From: Mixta theicola
GTDB taxonomy: Bacteria > Pseudomonadota > Gammaproteobacteria > Enterobacterales > Enterobacteriaceae
NCBI RefSeq assembly: GCF_002895925.1
Contig: NZ_NWUO01000018.1
Span: 1 to 64,000 of the forward strand
Direction of reading: 5' to 3'
DNA: 64,000 nt
Below, piece after piece: positions 48,981 to 60,158 of this stretch. The notes below the pieces were generated by a model. That model had not been told where the DNA came from. It ran no database searches and was given only the letters and a program-made list of their open reading frames with translations. The translations under genes and the position numbers were made by a program. The first letter of the stretch is position 1, and every line of letters starts with the position of its first letter.

Positions 48981-50062
48981 TAATCCTGCCCGGCAAGCGC
49001 AGCCAGCTGATCGGCCTGATGCTCCTGCACAATCGGTTCGATCAAGGTATCCAGCTTGCCTTCCATCACCTCGTCCAGACGGTAGATCGTCAGGTTAATG
49101 CGATGGTCGGTCACGCGCCCCTGCGGGAAGTTATAGGTACGGATACGATCGGAGCGATCGCCGCTGCCTAACAGGTTGCGACGCGTGGAGGCCTCCTGCT
49201 CATGACGTCGGGCCATTTCAGCGGCATGAATACGCGCGCCCAGCACCGACAGCGCCTTGGCTTTGTTTTTATGCTGCGAACGTTCGTCCTGACACTCCAC
49301 CACGATGCCGGTGGGCAAGTGGGTGATACGAATGGCCGAGTCGGTGGTGTTTACGTGCTGACCACCGGCGCCCGACGAGCGGAAAGTATCAATTTTCAGA
49401 TCGGACGGATTAATATCGGGCAGCTCCGCTTCCGGCAGTACCGGCATCACCGCAACGGTACAGGCGGAGGTATGGATACGCCCCTGGGATTCGGTTTCCG
49501 GCACGCGCTGCACGCGATGCCCGCCCGATTCAAACTTCAGCCTGCCGTAAGCGCCTTCGCCGCTAACGCGAGCAATCATCTCTTTATAACCGCCGTGCTC
49601 GCCTTCGTTAGCGCTAATCACCTCAACGCGCCAGCGGCGCGATTCGGCGAAGCGGCTATACATACGGAACAGATCGCCGGCAAAAATAGCCGCCTCATCA
49701 CCGCCCGCGCCCGCGCGGACTTCTACAAAGCAATCGCGCTCGTCGTCCGGATCTTTCGGCAGCAGCAATACCTGTAGCTGCTGTTCCAGCTCTTCGCTCT
49801 GCGCACGTGCGGTTTTCAGTTCGTCCATTGCCATATCGCGCATTTCCGCGTCGCTGAGCATCTGCTCTGCGGTAGCAATATCTTCCTGTACCTGCTGCCA
49901 CTGACGGAAGCATTTGCTGACGTCGGTAAGCTGGGCATATTCGCGCGACAGCGCACGGAAACGCTCCTGCTCGGCGATGACGCTGGCATCGCCAAGCATC
50001 GCTTCCACTTCTTCGTGGCGCTCCTGCAAGGCTTCCAGTTTGGCAACAATAGAAGTCTTCAT
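48980..50062 (-). CDS. prfA: Peptide chain release factor 1
   Basis: The protein has 360 residues. RF1 recognises UAA and UAG stop codons and releases the peptide. The catalytic GGQ is in [16 protein letters not shown] (about 228-243) and the domain-2 recognition loop and following region are intact ([24 protein letters not shown] in part). An ATG at 50062 with a ribosome site of weak type follows hemA by 36 bases, as in other enterobacteria. No defect is seen. Confidence 0.98.
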   Translation of the reverse strand: MKTSIVAKLEALQERHEEVEAMLGDASVIAEQERFRALSREYAQLTDVSKCFRQWQQVQEDIATAEQMLSDAEMRDMAMDELKTARAQSEELEQQLQVLLLPKDPDDERDCFVEVRAGAGGDEAAIFAGDLFRMYSRFAESRRWRVEVISANEGEHGGYKEMIARVSGEGAYGRLKFESGGHRVQRVPETESQGRIHTSACTVAVMPVLPEAELPDINPSDLKIDTFRSSGAGGQHVNTTDSAIRITHLPTGIVVECQDERSQHKNKAKALSVLGARIHAAEMARRHEQEASTRRNLLGSGDRSDRIRTYNFPQGRVTDHRINLTIYRLDEVMEGKLDTLIEPIVQEHQADQLAALAGQD

Positions 50063-50098
50063 CTGGTATGGTTTACCCTGTATTGGTGTGGGATTGTT

Positions 50099-51355
50099 CT
50101 AGTCCAGCCCAAGGCTTTCACGCAGGATCTGCAGGCGCTCAACGTCGCCGTCGCGTGCAGCCTGCTGCAGGGATTTAGTAGGGGCGTGAATCAGCCGGTT
50201 GGTCAGTTTATGAGCCAGGTCCTGCAGCACTTCCTGCGCATCCGCGCCCTGCTGCAACGCGGCCAGCGCTTTCGCTTCCAGCTCAGCGCGTATCTGAGCA
50301 GCCTGTTCACGGTAGTCTCGAATGGTCTCGACCGCGCCCTGAGCGCGCAGCCAGGCCATAAATTCATTGCTTTCCTGAGCGACGATGGTTTCGGCCTGCA
50401 CTGCCGCCGCCTTACGCTGGGCCATATTATTTTCAATAATCGCCTGCAGGTCATCGACGCTGTAAAGGTAAGCGTTAGCGAGCTTGCCGACTTCCGGCTC
50501 GACATCGCGCGGTACGGCAATATCCACCAGCAGCATCGGCTGATTGCGGCGCGCCTTCAGCGCCCGCTCGACCATACTGCGACCGATAATCGGCAGCGGA
50601 CTGGCGGTGGAGCTGATAATAATATCCGCCTCCGCCAGACGGCTATCAATATCCGCCAGGCCGATCACTTCCGCGCCGACTTCATCCGCCAGCAGCTGTG
50701 CACGCTCGCGGGTGCGGTTAGCGATAATCAGTTTTTTCACGTGATGTTCGCGCAGATGGCGCGCCGCCAGTTCGATGGTTTCGCCCGCGCCGACCAACAG
50801 CACGTTAACGGTAGAGAGCGATTCAAAGATCTGGCGAGCCAGCGTGCAGGCGGCAAAGGCAACAGAAACGGCGCTGGCGCCAATATCGGTTTCGGTGCGC
50901 ACGCGTTTGGCAACGGAAAACGTTTTCTGGAACATGCGCTCCAGTTCGCTGGAGAGCGAATGGCCGCGCTGAGAATCGGCAAAGGCTTTTTTCACCTGGC
51001 CGAGGATCTGTGGTTCGCCGAGCACCAGCGAGTCCAGCCCGCTGGCGACGCGCATCAGATGGCTAACCGCCTCATTGTCATGATGCCAGTAGAGGCTTTT
51101 ACGCACCTCGTCTTCACGCAGGTTGTGGTATTCACACAGCCATTGCACCAGACGTTCATGCAGGTTTTCCTGCTGCTCTACGCTAAGATAGAGTTCAGTA
51201 CGGTTACAGGTAGACAGCACAACGCCTCCCTGCACCATCGGCTGCGCCAGCAGGCTGTTTAAAGCCTTATCCAGCGTATCCGGCGAGAAGGTAACTCGTT
51301 CGCGTAAGGCAACGGGTGCCGTTTTATGATTTATTCCGAGGGCCAGCAGCGTCAT
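50099..51355 (-). CDS. hemA: Glutamyl-tRNA reductase
   Basis: The protein has 418 residues and catalyses the first committed step of C5 tetrapyrrole synthesis: glutamyl-tRNA to glutamate 1-semialdehyde. The catalytic Cys lies in [14 protein letters not shown] (about 46-59). The NADPH-binding domain has [17 protein letters not shown] (about 184-200) and a C-terminal helical dimerisation domain follows. Its product feeds heme and the siroheme used by the nas operon. The start at 51355 ([19 protein letters not shown]) is conserved. It is divergent from lolB across 213 bases. Confidence 0.98.
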   Translation of the reverse strand: MTLLALGINHKTAPVALRERVTFSPDTLDKALNSLLAQPMVQGGVVLSTCNRTELYLSVEQQENLHERLVQWLCEYHNLREDEVRKSLYWHHDNEAVSHLMRVASGLDSLVLGEPQILGQVKKAFADSQRGHSLSSELERMFQKTFSVAKRVRTETDIGASAVSVAFAACTLARQIFESLSTVNVLLVGAGETIELAARHLREHHVKKLIIANRTRERAQLLADEVGAEVIGLADIDSRLAEADIIISSTASPLPIIGRSMVERALKARRNQPMLLVDIAVPRDVEPEVGKLANAYLYSVDDLQAIIENNMAQRKAAAVQAETIVAQESNEFMAWLRAQGAVETIRDYREQAAQIRAELEAKALAALQQGADAQEVLQDLAHKLTNRLIHAPTKSLQQAARDGDVERLQILRESLGLD

Positions 51356-51568
51356 GGTGAATCAGATCGGGTTATCCCAATATTGTTGGGGTTTTATGAG
51401 GCGCATTCTACAAGATGCGTGAGATCATGAAAAGCCATACAAAGACTATGACTGTAATAAGATATAGCTGATAAGACTGAATTTGGGTAATTCGACGTTG
51501 ACGGGTAGCAGGTGAATGATTAGCGTTACTCGTTTGGCTCTAAAAAGTGTGTCTGAGGAGATGACCCG

Positions 51569-52195
51569 GTGTTTGATCTGTTTATCCGCCGCCCTTTGCG
51601 GCTGCTTCCCCTTGCCAGCGTACTGCTGGCGGCCTGTACCATCAATAAACCACAAGGCCCCGGTCAGAGTCCCACCTCTTTGCAGTGGCAGCAACACCAG
51701 CAGGCGGTACAAAAAATCACCCGCTATCAAACGCGCGGTGCTTTCGCCTGGCTTTCTGACCAGCAAAAGGTCTATGCGCGCTTTAACTGGCAGCAAACCG
51801 CATCTGACCGCTATCGCTTGTTGCTGACCAACCCGCTCGGCAGCACCGAACTGCAGCTGGATGCGCAGGGCTCAACGGTGCAGCTGGTGGATAACAAAGG
51901 CAAACGCTACGTCAGCAACGATGCTGAAAAAATGATCTCGCAGCTGACCGGCATGGATATTCCGCTGGCGAACCTGCGTCAGTGGATGCTCGGCCTGCCG
52001 GGAGACGCCACCGATTTTACCCTGGACGAGCAATATCAGCTGCGCACGCTAAGCTACAGCCGCAACGGGCAACGGTGGAATGTCACGATTCAGGGCTATG
52101 ACAACAAGGTTACCCCGGCGTTGCCTGCCAGCATTGAGCTAAAACAGGGCGATAAACGTATCAAACTGCGCATGGATAGCTGGACCGTACAATGA
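51569..52195 (+). CDS. lolB: Outer-membrane lipoprotein receptor LolB
   Basis: The protein has 208 residues from a GTG at 51569 (GAGGAG eight bases upstream). Its lipoprotein signal has lipobox LLAAC (Cys near residue 23), and the beta-sheet fold that accepts lipoproteins from LolA follows ([24 protein letters not shown] in part, [43 protein letters not shown] in part). It inserts lipoproteins into the outer membrane. The ATG of ispE overlaps its stop. Confidence 0.97.
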   Translation: MFDLFIRRPLRLLPLASVLLAACTINKPQGPGQSPTSLQWQQHQQAVQKITRYQTRGAFAWLSDQQKVYARFNWQQTASDRYRLLLTNPLGSTELQLDAQGSTVQLVDNKGKRYVSNDAEKMISQLTGMDIPLANLRQWMLGLPGDATDFTLDEQYQLRTLSYSRNGQRWNVTIQGYDNKVTPALPASIELKQGDKRIKLRMDSWTVQ

Positions 52196-53055
52196 TCACC
52201 ACCTGGCCCGCACCGGCGAAGCTAAACCTGTTTCTCTATATCACCGGCCGTCGTCCTGACGGCTACCACAATCTGCAGACGCTGTTTCAGTTTCTCGATT
52301 ATGGCGACAGCCTGCAAATTACGCCGCAGCCGCACGGCGAGATTCGTTTATTAACGCCGGTTCCCGGCGTGGCGGATGAGGATAACCTTATCGTGCGCGC
52401 CGCACGGCTGCTGATGCGCGCCTGCGCCGATCGCGGCACGCTGCCGGCGCAGGCCGGCGCGGATATTGCCATTGATAAGCGTTTGCCGATGGGCGGCGGA
52501 CTGGGCGGCGGTTCTTCCAACGCCGCTACGGTACTGGTCGCGCTTAATCATCTGTGGAATACCGGGCTGGAAACCGAGGCGCTGTGCGCGCTGGGTCTGC
52601 AGCTGGGCGCCGATGTTCCGGTCTTCGTGCGCGGCCACGCGGCCTTTGCCGAGGGCGTAGGCGAAGCGCTGCAGCCCGCCGCGCCGACGGAAAAATGGTA
52701 TCTGGTGGCGCACCCTGGCGTGTCCGTTCCTACCCCGCTCGTGTTTAACGATCCTGAACTGACGCGTAATTCGCCGGTACGCTCATTTGATGCGCTGTTA
52801 CAGGCTCCTTTCAGCAATGATTGTGAGACAGTCGTAAGAAAACGTTTTCGCGAGGTTGATGCGCTTGTTTCCTGGCTGCTAGAATACGCGCCGTCGCGCC
52901 TGACAGGAACCGGCGCTTGTGTGTTTGCAGAATTCGACACCGAGTCCGCTGCCCGTCAGGTGCTTGAGCTGGCCCCGAACTGGATGCAGGGATTCGTGGC
53001 GCAAGGCGTAAACCTTTCGCCTCTTCACCGCATTCTTTCAGGGCACCTGGCGTGA
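52192..53055 (+). CDS. ispE: 4-diphosphocytidyl-2-C-methyl-D-erythritol kinase
   Basis: The protein has 287 residues of the GHMP kinase family, for the MEP isoprenoid pathway. Motifs: the N-terminal [20 protein letters not shown] (4-23), the phosphate loop [17 protein letters not shown] (about 98-114) and the C-terminal [14 protein letters not shown]. It is coupled to lolB by a four-base overlap and followed 135 bases later by prs. Confidence 0.98.
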   Translation: MITTWPAPAKLNLFLYITGRRPDGYHNLQTLFQFLDYGDSLQITPQPHGEIRLLTPVPGVADEDNLIVRAARLLMRACADRGTLPAQAGADIAIDKRLPMGGGLGGGSSNAATVLVALNHLWNTGLETEALCALGLQLGADVPVFVRGHAAFAEGVGEALQPAAPTEKWYLVAHPGVSVPTPLVFNDPELTRNSPVRSFDALLQAPFSNDCETVVRKRFREVDALVSWLLEYAPSRLTGTGACVFAEFDTESAARQVLELAPNWMQGFVAQGVNLSPLHRILSGHLA

Positions 53056-53100
53056 AGTGACAGTGTCACCCTGTTCCTGATGCTGCACAGAACGCTTTAA

Positions 53101-54138
<1,038 letters not shown>

Positions 54139-54152
54139 TCGCTGATATATTG

Positions 54153-54181
54153 AAAACCGGGCTCATGCCCGGTTTTTTTTA
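54153..54181 (+). terminator. Intrinsic terminator of prs
   Basis: AAAACCGGGC-TCAT-GCCCGGTTTTTTTT directly follows prs, with a strong stem and an eight-base U run. Confidence 0.95.
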
Positions 54182-54355
54182 TCTAACTCTTTGCGCCATC
54201 TGCAGATAAGCCTGCCGCCCGTATAGCTAATCCCACGATCGTTCGTTCGCAAAACGCGTAATGTTACCGGCACTCTCTTTTACCGCTGCGTTAAGCGCTT
54301 TTTACAACCGGCGAGTCGTGATATTTTGCTGCGGTTTTTTATGGGGAAGCTCTTT

Positions 54356-55513
54356 ATGGCGCTTGATGTCTACACCCTGTTTATCTGTGAACTCTATGTG
54401 CTGGGCTTTCTGAGCATCATTATGATTTTTGCCTGGAGCGGCGCGCACTACGATCGGGTGCTGGGGTTTACTACCATAGCAATTATCGCCACTATGGCCT
54501 CGGTATGGCTCGGCAGCCTGCGGAGCCACGGCCATTTGTTTCTTCCTGTGGCGGTGGGCAATACGCTGGTGATGCTGGCCTATGGCATGTGGCTGAACGC
54601 CTTTCGCGTTTTTGCCGGGCTTCGCCCAGGGCCTGGCTGGTTATTTGGTGCGCTGCTTTGGGCGCTGCTCTGCTGCTTTCCTTCGTTTTTTTACTCCATG
54701 CCGAAGCGTATTATGGTGAGCTGCCTGCTGTGCATCAGCTATACCGTCGCGTTGATTACCCTGCTTACCCGCTCACGCGCCTGCCTGCAGATCACCTTCT
54801 GGCCAGCGCAGCAGCTGCTGTGCTTGCATCTGATTTTTCATCTCTCGCGCATGTGTTTCGACAGCGGCTCGTCCGGCCACGGCGCGATGGGCAACAGCCC
54901 TTTTGCCAGCTATGTAATTCTGGAGTCAACGCTGTTTGTGATTGGCCTGACCTTCACCATTCTGGCCATGGTTAATGAGCGCACACAGATACGCTATAAA
55001 CAGGCTTCGCTGCGCGATCCGCTTACCGGCGTCTGGAACCGACGTGGATTGTTTGCCCAGGTGGGGATGGCCGAGAAAAAAAGCCTGCAGAAACAGCTCC
55101 CCCTTGTCGCTTTGGTGTTCGACCTGGATCATTTTAAAAACATTAACGACCGGTATGGTCATAACCAGGGCGATCGGGTGCTGCTTGATTTTTGCCGCGT
55201 CGTGGAGAAGGTTCTGCCTGCGGAATGCACGTTTTCCCGGCTGGGCGGCGAGGAATTTGCCGCGTTTTTTGTTGGCGATGTGCAGAAAGCGCAGAGTCTG
55301 TGCGAAGATATTCGGCTGCTGGCGATGATTTCTCGCCCGGATAATATTGAATATACGGTGAGTATTGGCATTGCCGCCGGCAGAACCCACAGTTTTTCAA
55401 CGTTAATGATGATGGCTGATAAAGCGCTCTATGAGGCTAAAGCGGACGGACGCAACCGTATTGAAATGACCTCAGCGCCGCAGGCCGCGACGCTGGATAA
55501 ACTTAAGCTTTAA
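54356..55513 (+). CDS. Membrane diguanylate cyclase (GGDEF)
   Basis: The protein has 385 residues from the ATG at 54356 (GGGGAAG seven bases upstream; longer in-frame forms are less supported). The N-terminal half has about six or seven membrane helices (LYVLGFLSIIMIFAWSG, LFGALLWALLCCFPSFFY, VILESTLFVIGLTFTILAMV), a MASE-like sensor. The C-terminal GGDEF domain (about 230-370) has LTGVWNRRGLFAQ, FDLDHFKNINDRYGHNQGD and the active site RLGGEEF. No RxxD inhibitory site precedes it. It synthesises cyclic di-GMP. In E. coli the prs-ychH interval holds dauA instead, so this is a local replacement. Its stop codon overlaps that of convergent ychH. Confidence 0.92.
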   Translation: MALDVYTLFICELYVLGFLSIIMIFAWSGAHYDRVLGFTTIAIIATMASVWLGSLRSHGHLFLPVAVGNTLVMLAYGMWLNAFRVFAGLRPGPGWLFGALLWALLCCFPSFFYSMPKRIMVSCLLCISYTVALITLLTRSRACLQITFWPAQQLLCLHLIFHLSRMCFDSGSSGHGAMGNSPFASYVILESTLFVIGLTFTILAMVNERTQIRYKQASLRDPLTGVWNRRGLFAQVGMAEKKSLQKQLPLVALVFDLDHFKNINDRYGHNQGDRVLLDFCRVVEKVLPAECTFSRLGGEEFAAFFVGDVQKAQSLCEDIRLLAMISRPDNIEYTVSIGIAAGRTHSFSTLMMMADKALYEAKADGRNRIEMTSAPQAATLDKLKL

Positions 55514-55797
55514 TGGGTGTGGGGGCGATGATGTGAGGCGCGACGGCAGCGCTGATCGCCGCAGTGGCGCAGCCAGTAATAGCGATCTGCCACCTTTTCG
55601 CGACCGCTAATACGTGCGCCAACCAGCCACAGCAGCGCGCCGATAAAAATACAGAGGATCGCGACGGGTGTTAATACGGCAGGCAACTGGAGCTTCGGCA
55701 GTTGGTTAAGTACCGCATAACCGATCCCCACAATCATGGTCAGTAATCCAAGACCCATCAGGCCATTACCTGCAATCATTGCGCTTTTACGTTTCAT
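55510..55797 (-). CDS. ychH: YchH stress-induced small membrane protein
   Basis: The protein has 95 residues from the ATG at 55797 (AGGAGG upstream). Two membrane helices (MIAGNGLMGLGLLTMIVGIGYAV in part, and LTPVAILCIFIGALLWLVGA) and a basic His/Arg-rich tail (RYYWLRHCGDQRCRRASHH) match the DUF2583 YchH family. The E. coli gene responds to stress and cAMP-CRP. Its 3' end overlaps the stop codon of the convergent diguanylate cyclase gene. Confidence 0.93.
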   Translation of the reverse strand: MKRKSAMIAGNGLMGLGLLTMIVGIGYAVLNQLPKLQLPAVLTPVAILCIFIGALLWLVGARISGREKVADRYYWLRHCGDQRCRRASHHRPHTH

Positions 55798-56046
55798 TCC
55801 CTGCCTCCTCTTTTTGGCTACCCAGCACATACTGTTAAATCACCATAAGCTTAGGAGATGATCCATCCGCTCGTTGCGTACACGATCACACATTTTAACT
55901 ACTGTTTGATAAATCTTATCGATAACCTGCTGTATTTATATAGAAAAGGTATTATTACCTGGCGCAACTAAAAGCGCCGCCCGCTTTGTATTCTGACCGG
56001 CAGGCCGCTACACTATCGCCCTTCGGTTTTTAGCAGGAAATACACC

Positions 56047-56634
56047 GTGAGTGAGATTAAGCTGATTGTTGGCCTTGCCAACCCTGGCGCCGAATACGCC
56101 GCAACGCGCCATAACGCTGGCGCCTGGTATGTGGATTTGCTTGCAGAGCGCCATAATCAGTCCCTGAAAGAAGAGAGTAAATTTTTTGGCTATACCGCGC
56201 GGCTCAACCTGGCGGGGAAAGATGTACGCCTGCTGGTGCCGACCACTTTTATGAACCTGAGCGGTAAAGCGGTGGCGGCGATGGCGACTTTCTATCGCAT
56301 CGCGCCCGAAGAGATTCTGGTGGCCCATGATGAGCTGGATTTGCCGCCAGGCGTGGCGAAGTTCAAGCTGGGCGGCGGACATGGCGGTCATAACGGCCTG
56401 AAAGATATTATTAGCAAGCTGGGAAACAATCCCAACTTTCATCGCCTGCGCATCGGCATCGGTCATCCGGGCGATCGTAATAAGGTGGTGGGTTTTGTGC
56501 TGGGTAAACCGCCAGCCTCTGAGCAAACGCTGATCGATAATGCGGTTGATGAAGCGGCCCGCTGTACGGAAGTCTGGTTAAAGGACGATTTGCTGAAGGC
56601 GATGAACCGCCTGCATAGTTACAAGGCGAGTTAA
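56047..56634 (+). CDS. pth: Peptidyl-tRNA hydrolase
   Basis: The protein has 195 residues from a GTG at 56047. Catalytic and binding residues: [14 protein letters not shown] (His20-type), [37 protein letters not shown] in part (Asp near 95, His near 115) and [18 protein letters not shown]. It recycles peptidyl-tRNA in the cytosol. It lies between ychH and ychF in the conserved order. Confidence 0.98.
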   Translation: MSEIKLIVGLANPGAEYAATRHNAGAWYVDLLAERHNQSLKEESKFFGYTARLNLAGKDVRLLVPTTFMNLSGKAVAAMATFYRIAPEEILVAHDELDLPPGVAKFKLGGGHGGHNGLKDIISKLGNNPNFHRLRIGIGHPGDRNKVVGFVLGKPPASEQTLIDNAVDEAARCTEVWLKDDLLKAMNRLHSYKAS

Positions 56635-56640
56635 TGTTAT

Positions 56641-56664
56641 GCCTGCCGCGCTAATCCGGCAGGC
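56641..56664. repeat. REP-like palindrome (copy 2)
   Basis: GCCTGCCG-CGCTAATC-CGGCAGGC is a perfect 8-bp hairpin directly after the pth stop codon, overlapping the 3' end of the convergent EAL-like gene. It closely resembles the palindrome at 17225-17251. It may also act as a terminator for pth. Confidence 0.5.
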
Positions 56665-57343
56665 CGCCGATTTCACTGAGCGGCAGCGGCGCGTACAGAT
56701 AGTTCTGCAACGCCCAAACGCCCTGCTGCTCCAGCATTGTCCGCTGCGCCTCATCCGCCACGCCATCGACAATCAGCCGGTTGGTCATTTGCATAATCTG
56801 CCGCAGCAGCACGATAAACATCGATTTATGCACGTTTTCGGCGAAGAAACGCCGGTCCAGCCTGACCGCTTCAAATATATGGCTTTGCACCGCATTCAGG
56901 TTGGCGTAGCCAGCCCCAAGATCGCTCAGCCATAAAATATTCAGCTGTTCGCTCAGCGTTCTTATTAATGGGTTATTGATTCCATCATGCAGATTGGGGA
57001 ACGCTTCGGATAACGACAGCCGTAAAAAAGGCAGATGATGCAGAATATGGCGAATAAATGCCGACTCGGTGACCCGCTGCGCCAGCGTAAAATCCAGCGT
57101 AATACAGCAAAGCCACTGGCGCTGACGCAGCAAGGCGGACATGCTTTCCAGGCTCAGCAGCTGTTGAATTAACAGCTCTTCCCGCTGCGCCGTAGGCAGG
57201 CTGTTCAGCTTCAGCCGACCGACCTCGCCGCGATATGCGTCCGACTGCGGCTCATCATAATGCAGATCAAGCGCAACGATACGCCCGGCAGGCGTATGCA
57301 GCACATCGCACATTATTTCCAGCGGCTGTTGCGGCTTGCTCAT
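56651..57343 (-). CDS. Degenerate EAL-domain protein, probably non-catalytic
   Basis: The protein has 230 residues with the general EAL fold, but the signature is changed. The EAL motif position reads ALDLHYDE. The later motifs are LSEAFPNL, WLSDLGAGYANLNAVQ (Asp-Asp-Phe-Gly-x-Gly-Tyr altered), AVRLDRRFF and IVDGVADEAQ. The main metal-binding residues of active phosphodiesterases are largely absent, so it is more like YdiV/RflP-type regulatory EAL proteins, which bind protein partners instead of cleaving cyclic di-GMP. It lies between pth and ychF, where E. coli has no such gene. Its 3' end overlaps the REP-like palindrome. Confidence 0.8.
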   Translation of the reverse strand: MSKPQQPLEIMCDVLHTPAGRIVALDLHYDEPQSDAYRGEVGRLKLNSLPTAQREELLIQQLLSLESMSALLRQRQWLCCITLDFTLAQRVTESAFIRHILHHLPFLRLSLSEAFPNLHDGINNPLIRTLSEQLNILWLSDLGAGYANLNAVQSHIFEAVRLDRRFFAENVHKSMFIVLLRQIMQMTNRLIVDGVADEAQRTMLEQQGVWALQNYLYAPLPLSEIGGLPD

Positions 57344-57559
57344 ATAAAACTGGTTGCGCCTCCCGCCTCTCGTTACGTCTCGTTCTTATTATTAGCAACA
57401 ATCAGCACAATTGCAGATTTAAAACGCTTTTTCCCGCAGGCCAGGCATGAAATCAGCCGCATCCGGGCCATAATTACGTGTATAATAGCGGCAAATTTTT
57501 CATGTCATTACCGGCAACGGTTATTGTCCGGTTATCTCAGCAATTAAGGTGATTCAAAC

Positions 57560-58651
57560 ATGGGATTCAAATGCGGTATCGTGGGCCTGCCTAACGTGGG
57601 TAAATCCACTCTGTTCAATGCGTTAACCAAAGCGGGCATCGAAGCAGCGAACTTCCCGTTCTGTACCATTGAGCCTAATACCGGCGTGGTGCCAATGCCT
57701 GATTCACGTCTCGATAAGCTGGCGGAAATCGTTAAGCCGCAGCGTATTATCCCGACCACAATGGAATTCGTTGATATTGCCGGTCTGGTAAAAGGGGCAT
57801 CCAAAGGTGAAGGCCTGGGCAACCAGTTCCTGACCAATATCCGTGAAACCGAAGCGATTGGCCACGTAGTCCGCTGCTTTGAAAACGATAATATTATTCA
57901 TGTTTCCGGCAAAGTAAACCCGGCGGAAGATATTGACGTAATTAATACCGAACTGGCGCTTTCCGATTTGGATACCTGTGAACGTGCCCTGCAGCGCGTA
58001 CAGAAGAAAGCCAAAGGCGGCGATAAAGACGCTAAGCTGGAGCAGGCGGCGCTGGAAAAATGCCTGCCGCACCTGGAAAATGCCGGTATGCTGCGCGCGC
58101 TGTCGCTGGATGAAGAAGAAAAAGCGGCGATCCGCTATCTGAGCTTCCTGACGCTGAAGCCGACCATGTATATCGCTAACGTCAATGAAGATGGCTTCGA
58201 GAATAACCCTTATCTGGATCAGGTACGCGCTATCGCTGAACAAGAAGGTTCCGTGGTGGTGCCGGTTTGCGCCGCCGTTGAATCAGATATTGCCGAGCTG
58301 GAAGATGACGAGCGCGCCGAGTTTATGGCGGAGCTGGGTCTGGAAGAGCCGGGCCTGAACCGCGTTATCCGTGCGGGCTATGCGCTGCTGAATTTGCAGA
58401 CCTACTTCACCGCTGGCGTGAAAGAAGTCCGCGCCTGGACTATTCCTGTCGGTGCCACCGCGCCGCAGGCGGCCGGTAAAATCCATACCGATTTTGAAAA
58501 AGGCTTTATCCGTGCGCAAACCATCGCTTTTGATGATTTCATCACCTATAAAGGCGAACAGGGCGCGAAAGAAGCCGGCAAAATGCGTTCAGAAGGGAAA
58601 GAGTACATCGTTAAAGATGGCGATGTAATGAACTTCCTGTTTAACGTCTAA
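57560..58651 (+). CDS. ychF: Redox-regulated ATPase YchF (OLA1 type)
   Basis: The protein has 363 residues of the Obg-related family, hydrolysing ATP rather than GTP. Motifs: [15 protein letters not shown] (G1, about 8-22), [22 protein letters not shown] in part (G3), a variant G4 IANVNEDG, and the C-terminal TGS domain ([40 protein letters not shown]). TATAAT at 57481-57486 is a possible -10. It is the last backbone gene before the island. Confidence 0.98.
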   Translation: MGFKCGIVGLPNVGKSTLFNALTKAGIEAANFPFCTIEPNTGVVPMPDSRLDKLAEIVKPQRIIPTTMEFVDIAGLVKGASKGEGLGNQFLTNIRETEAIGHVVRCFENDNIIHVSGKVNPAEDIDVINTELALSDLDTCERALQRVQKKAKGGDKDAKLEQAALEKCLPHLENAGMLRALSLDEEEKAAIRYLSFLTLKPTMYIANVNEDGFENNPYLDQVRAIAEQEGSVVVPVCAAVESDIAELEDDERAEFMAELGLEEPGLNRVIRAGYALLNLQTYFTAGVKEVRAWTIPVGATAPQAAGKIHTDFEKGFIRAQTIAFDDFITYKGEQGAKEAGKMRSEGKEYIVKDGDVMNFLFNV

Positions 58652-58710
58652 ATAAGTTTTGTTGTCTCATGAGGCTTCACTGAATCTCATGATATTCACA
58701 AAAACTGATT

Positions 58711-58736
58711 AAATCCACGCAGTTGCGTGGATTTTT
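58711..58736 (+). terminator. Intrinsic terminator after ychF
   Basis: AATCCACGCA-GT-TGCGTGGATTTTT gives a perfect hairpin plus U run, 59 bases after the stop. It lies just left of the integrase gene and is a possible landmark for the island boundary. Confidence 0.9.
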
Positions 58737-58840
58737 CATTTCATAGCGTCTCAAATGATTTCGTAGAAGCGCAGTCAAAAATGAGTACGTAGGTGAGTAC
58801 ATCAAACTTCCATCTTTATTTTTAGTGAGTACAATAACGG

Positions 58841-58846
58841 TATAAT
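58841..58846 (+). promoter_or_regulatory. Candidate -10 box of the integrase promoter
   Basis: TATAAT lies 20 bases before the integrase start codon, in AT-rich sequence. No clear -35 is seen. Confidence 0.4.
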
Positions 58847-58865
58847 AAATATACAAGGAATCGTT

Positions 58866-60041
58866 ATGCTCACTGATACTCAATGCCGCACAGCAAAAGC
58901 GAAAGAAAAGCTCTATCGTCTCAACGATTTCAATGGTTTATATCTTGAAGTCAAACCTAATGGCAAAAAGGCGTGGCGCTATCGGTTTAAATTTAACGGT
59001 AAATCCAGCATGTTTGCGCTGGGTGAGTACCCGACGGTTAAACTTGCCGAAGCTCGCGAGAAATGCGAGCAAGCGCGTAAACAAGTCGCGAATGGAGTTA
59101 GCCCTACTCAGGCTCGCCAGTTAGACAAGATCCGCAAGGTCAATGACGCATCCAACACCTTTGAGCTAGTCGCCAAAGAGTGGTTGCAGATGAAAGACTG
59201 GGCCGAAATCACCAAAACACGCCGACTTGATATGCTTGAGCGTGTAGTTTTCCCCGCCATTGGCAAACTCCCTATCAGGGAAATCACACCACACCATATT
59301 CTCAAAATTCTTCAGCAGACCGCTAAACGCGGCGCACCGACAGTAGCAGCTGAAGCACGCCGGACTATTTCATCGATTTTCGAGCTGGCTGTAGCAACTC
59401 TCAGAGCAGACAGTGATCCTGTTTGGCCAGTGCGTAAGGCGATTCCGGCAAATAAAACGCAGCACAAACAGGCATTGTCTCCGCAGCAAATCGGGAAGTT
59501 ATTAGGCTGTTTTGACAACAGTCGCGGCTCATACCAGGTTAATTATTGCATGTGGTTAATGTGGTGGACGCTAACGCGTCCAGCCGAAGCCACCGAAGCA
59601 GCATGGGCCGAATTCGATCTTGATAACGCATTATGGATCATTCCGGCAACGCGCATGAAAGCTCGTAAAGAACATGTTGTTCCCCTACCCTCGCAAGCCG
59701 TAAAAATGCTTAGAACGCTTCAAGGATTGACAGGACATCGGCAGCATCTTTTTCCGGGCAGAGATAATCCTCTAGGTTCAATGACATCGCACTCACTGCG
59801 TCAGCTACTTAAAAGCCTCGGCTGGAGTGGCACTTATAGCCCACATGCTACCAGAACTACAGGCAGTACACGTTTAAACGAGATGGGCTATCGACCTGAT
59901 GCTATTGAAGCTCAGCTTGCACATGCTGATACTAACAATGTTCGCCGCACATATAACCATGCGACCTATCTTGATGAACGTAAAGTGATGATGCAGGAAT
60001 GGGCTGATATGTTGGACAAATGGGTAGCTGGATCCAAGTAG
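58866..60041 (+). CDS. int: P4-type tyrosine recombinase (island integrase)
   Basis: The protein has 391 residues. It has an N-terminal DUF4102/Arm-binding domain (LTDTQCRTAKAKEKLYRLND, GLYLEVKPNGKKAWRYRF), a core-binding domain (NTFELVAKEWL..) and a catalytic domain: Arg in WWTLTRPAEATEA, His-x-x-Arg in SPHATRTTGSTRLNEMGY, His in AQLAHADTN and the Tyr in VRRTYNHATY. It inserts and excises genomic islands. AAGGAA precedes the ATG. It stands directly after ychF, implying that the island attached near the ychF 3' end. The sequence is AT-richer than the backbone. Confidence 0.93.
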   Translation: MLTDTQCRTAKAKEKLYRLNDFNGLYLEVKPNGKKAWRYRFKFNGKSSMFALGEYPTVKLAEAREKCEQARKQVANGVSPTQARQLDKIRKVNDASNTFELVAKEWLQMKDWAEITKTRRLDMLERVVFPAIGKLPIREITPHHILKILQQTAKRGAPTVAAEARRTISSIFELAVATLRADSDPVWPVRKAIPANKTQHKQALSPQQIGKLLGCFDNSRGSYQVNYCMWLMWWTLTRPAEATEAAWAEFDLDNALWIIPATRMKARKEHVVPLPSQAVKMLRTLQGLTGHRQHLFPGRDNPLGSMTSHSLRQLLKSLGWSGTYSPHATRTTGSTRLNEMGYRPDAIEAQLAHADTNNVRRTYNHATYLDERKVMMQEWADMLDKWVAGSK

Positions 60042-60158
60042 AAATTATTGCACTTAGTGAACCACGTGGATAGAACTCATTCCTCAAGGTCCACTTTTTG
60101 CCAGGAGCGGACATTGCTAAAATTAATAAGCATCAATCTGTCAGGTGAAGGTCAGGAT

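Noticed and set aside
50015-51262. 415-codon plus-strand frame
   Set aside because: Antisense to hemA; unusual Gln/His/Phe-rich composition, no ribosome site.
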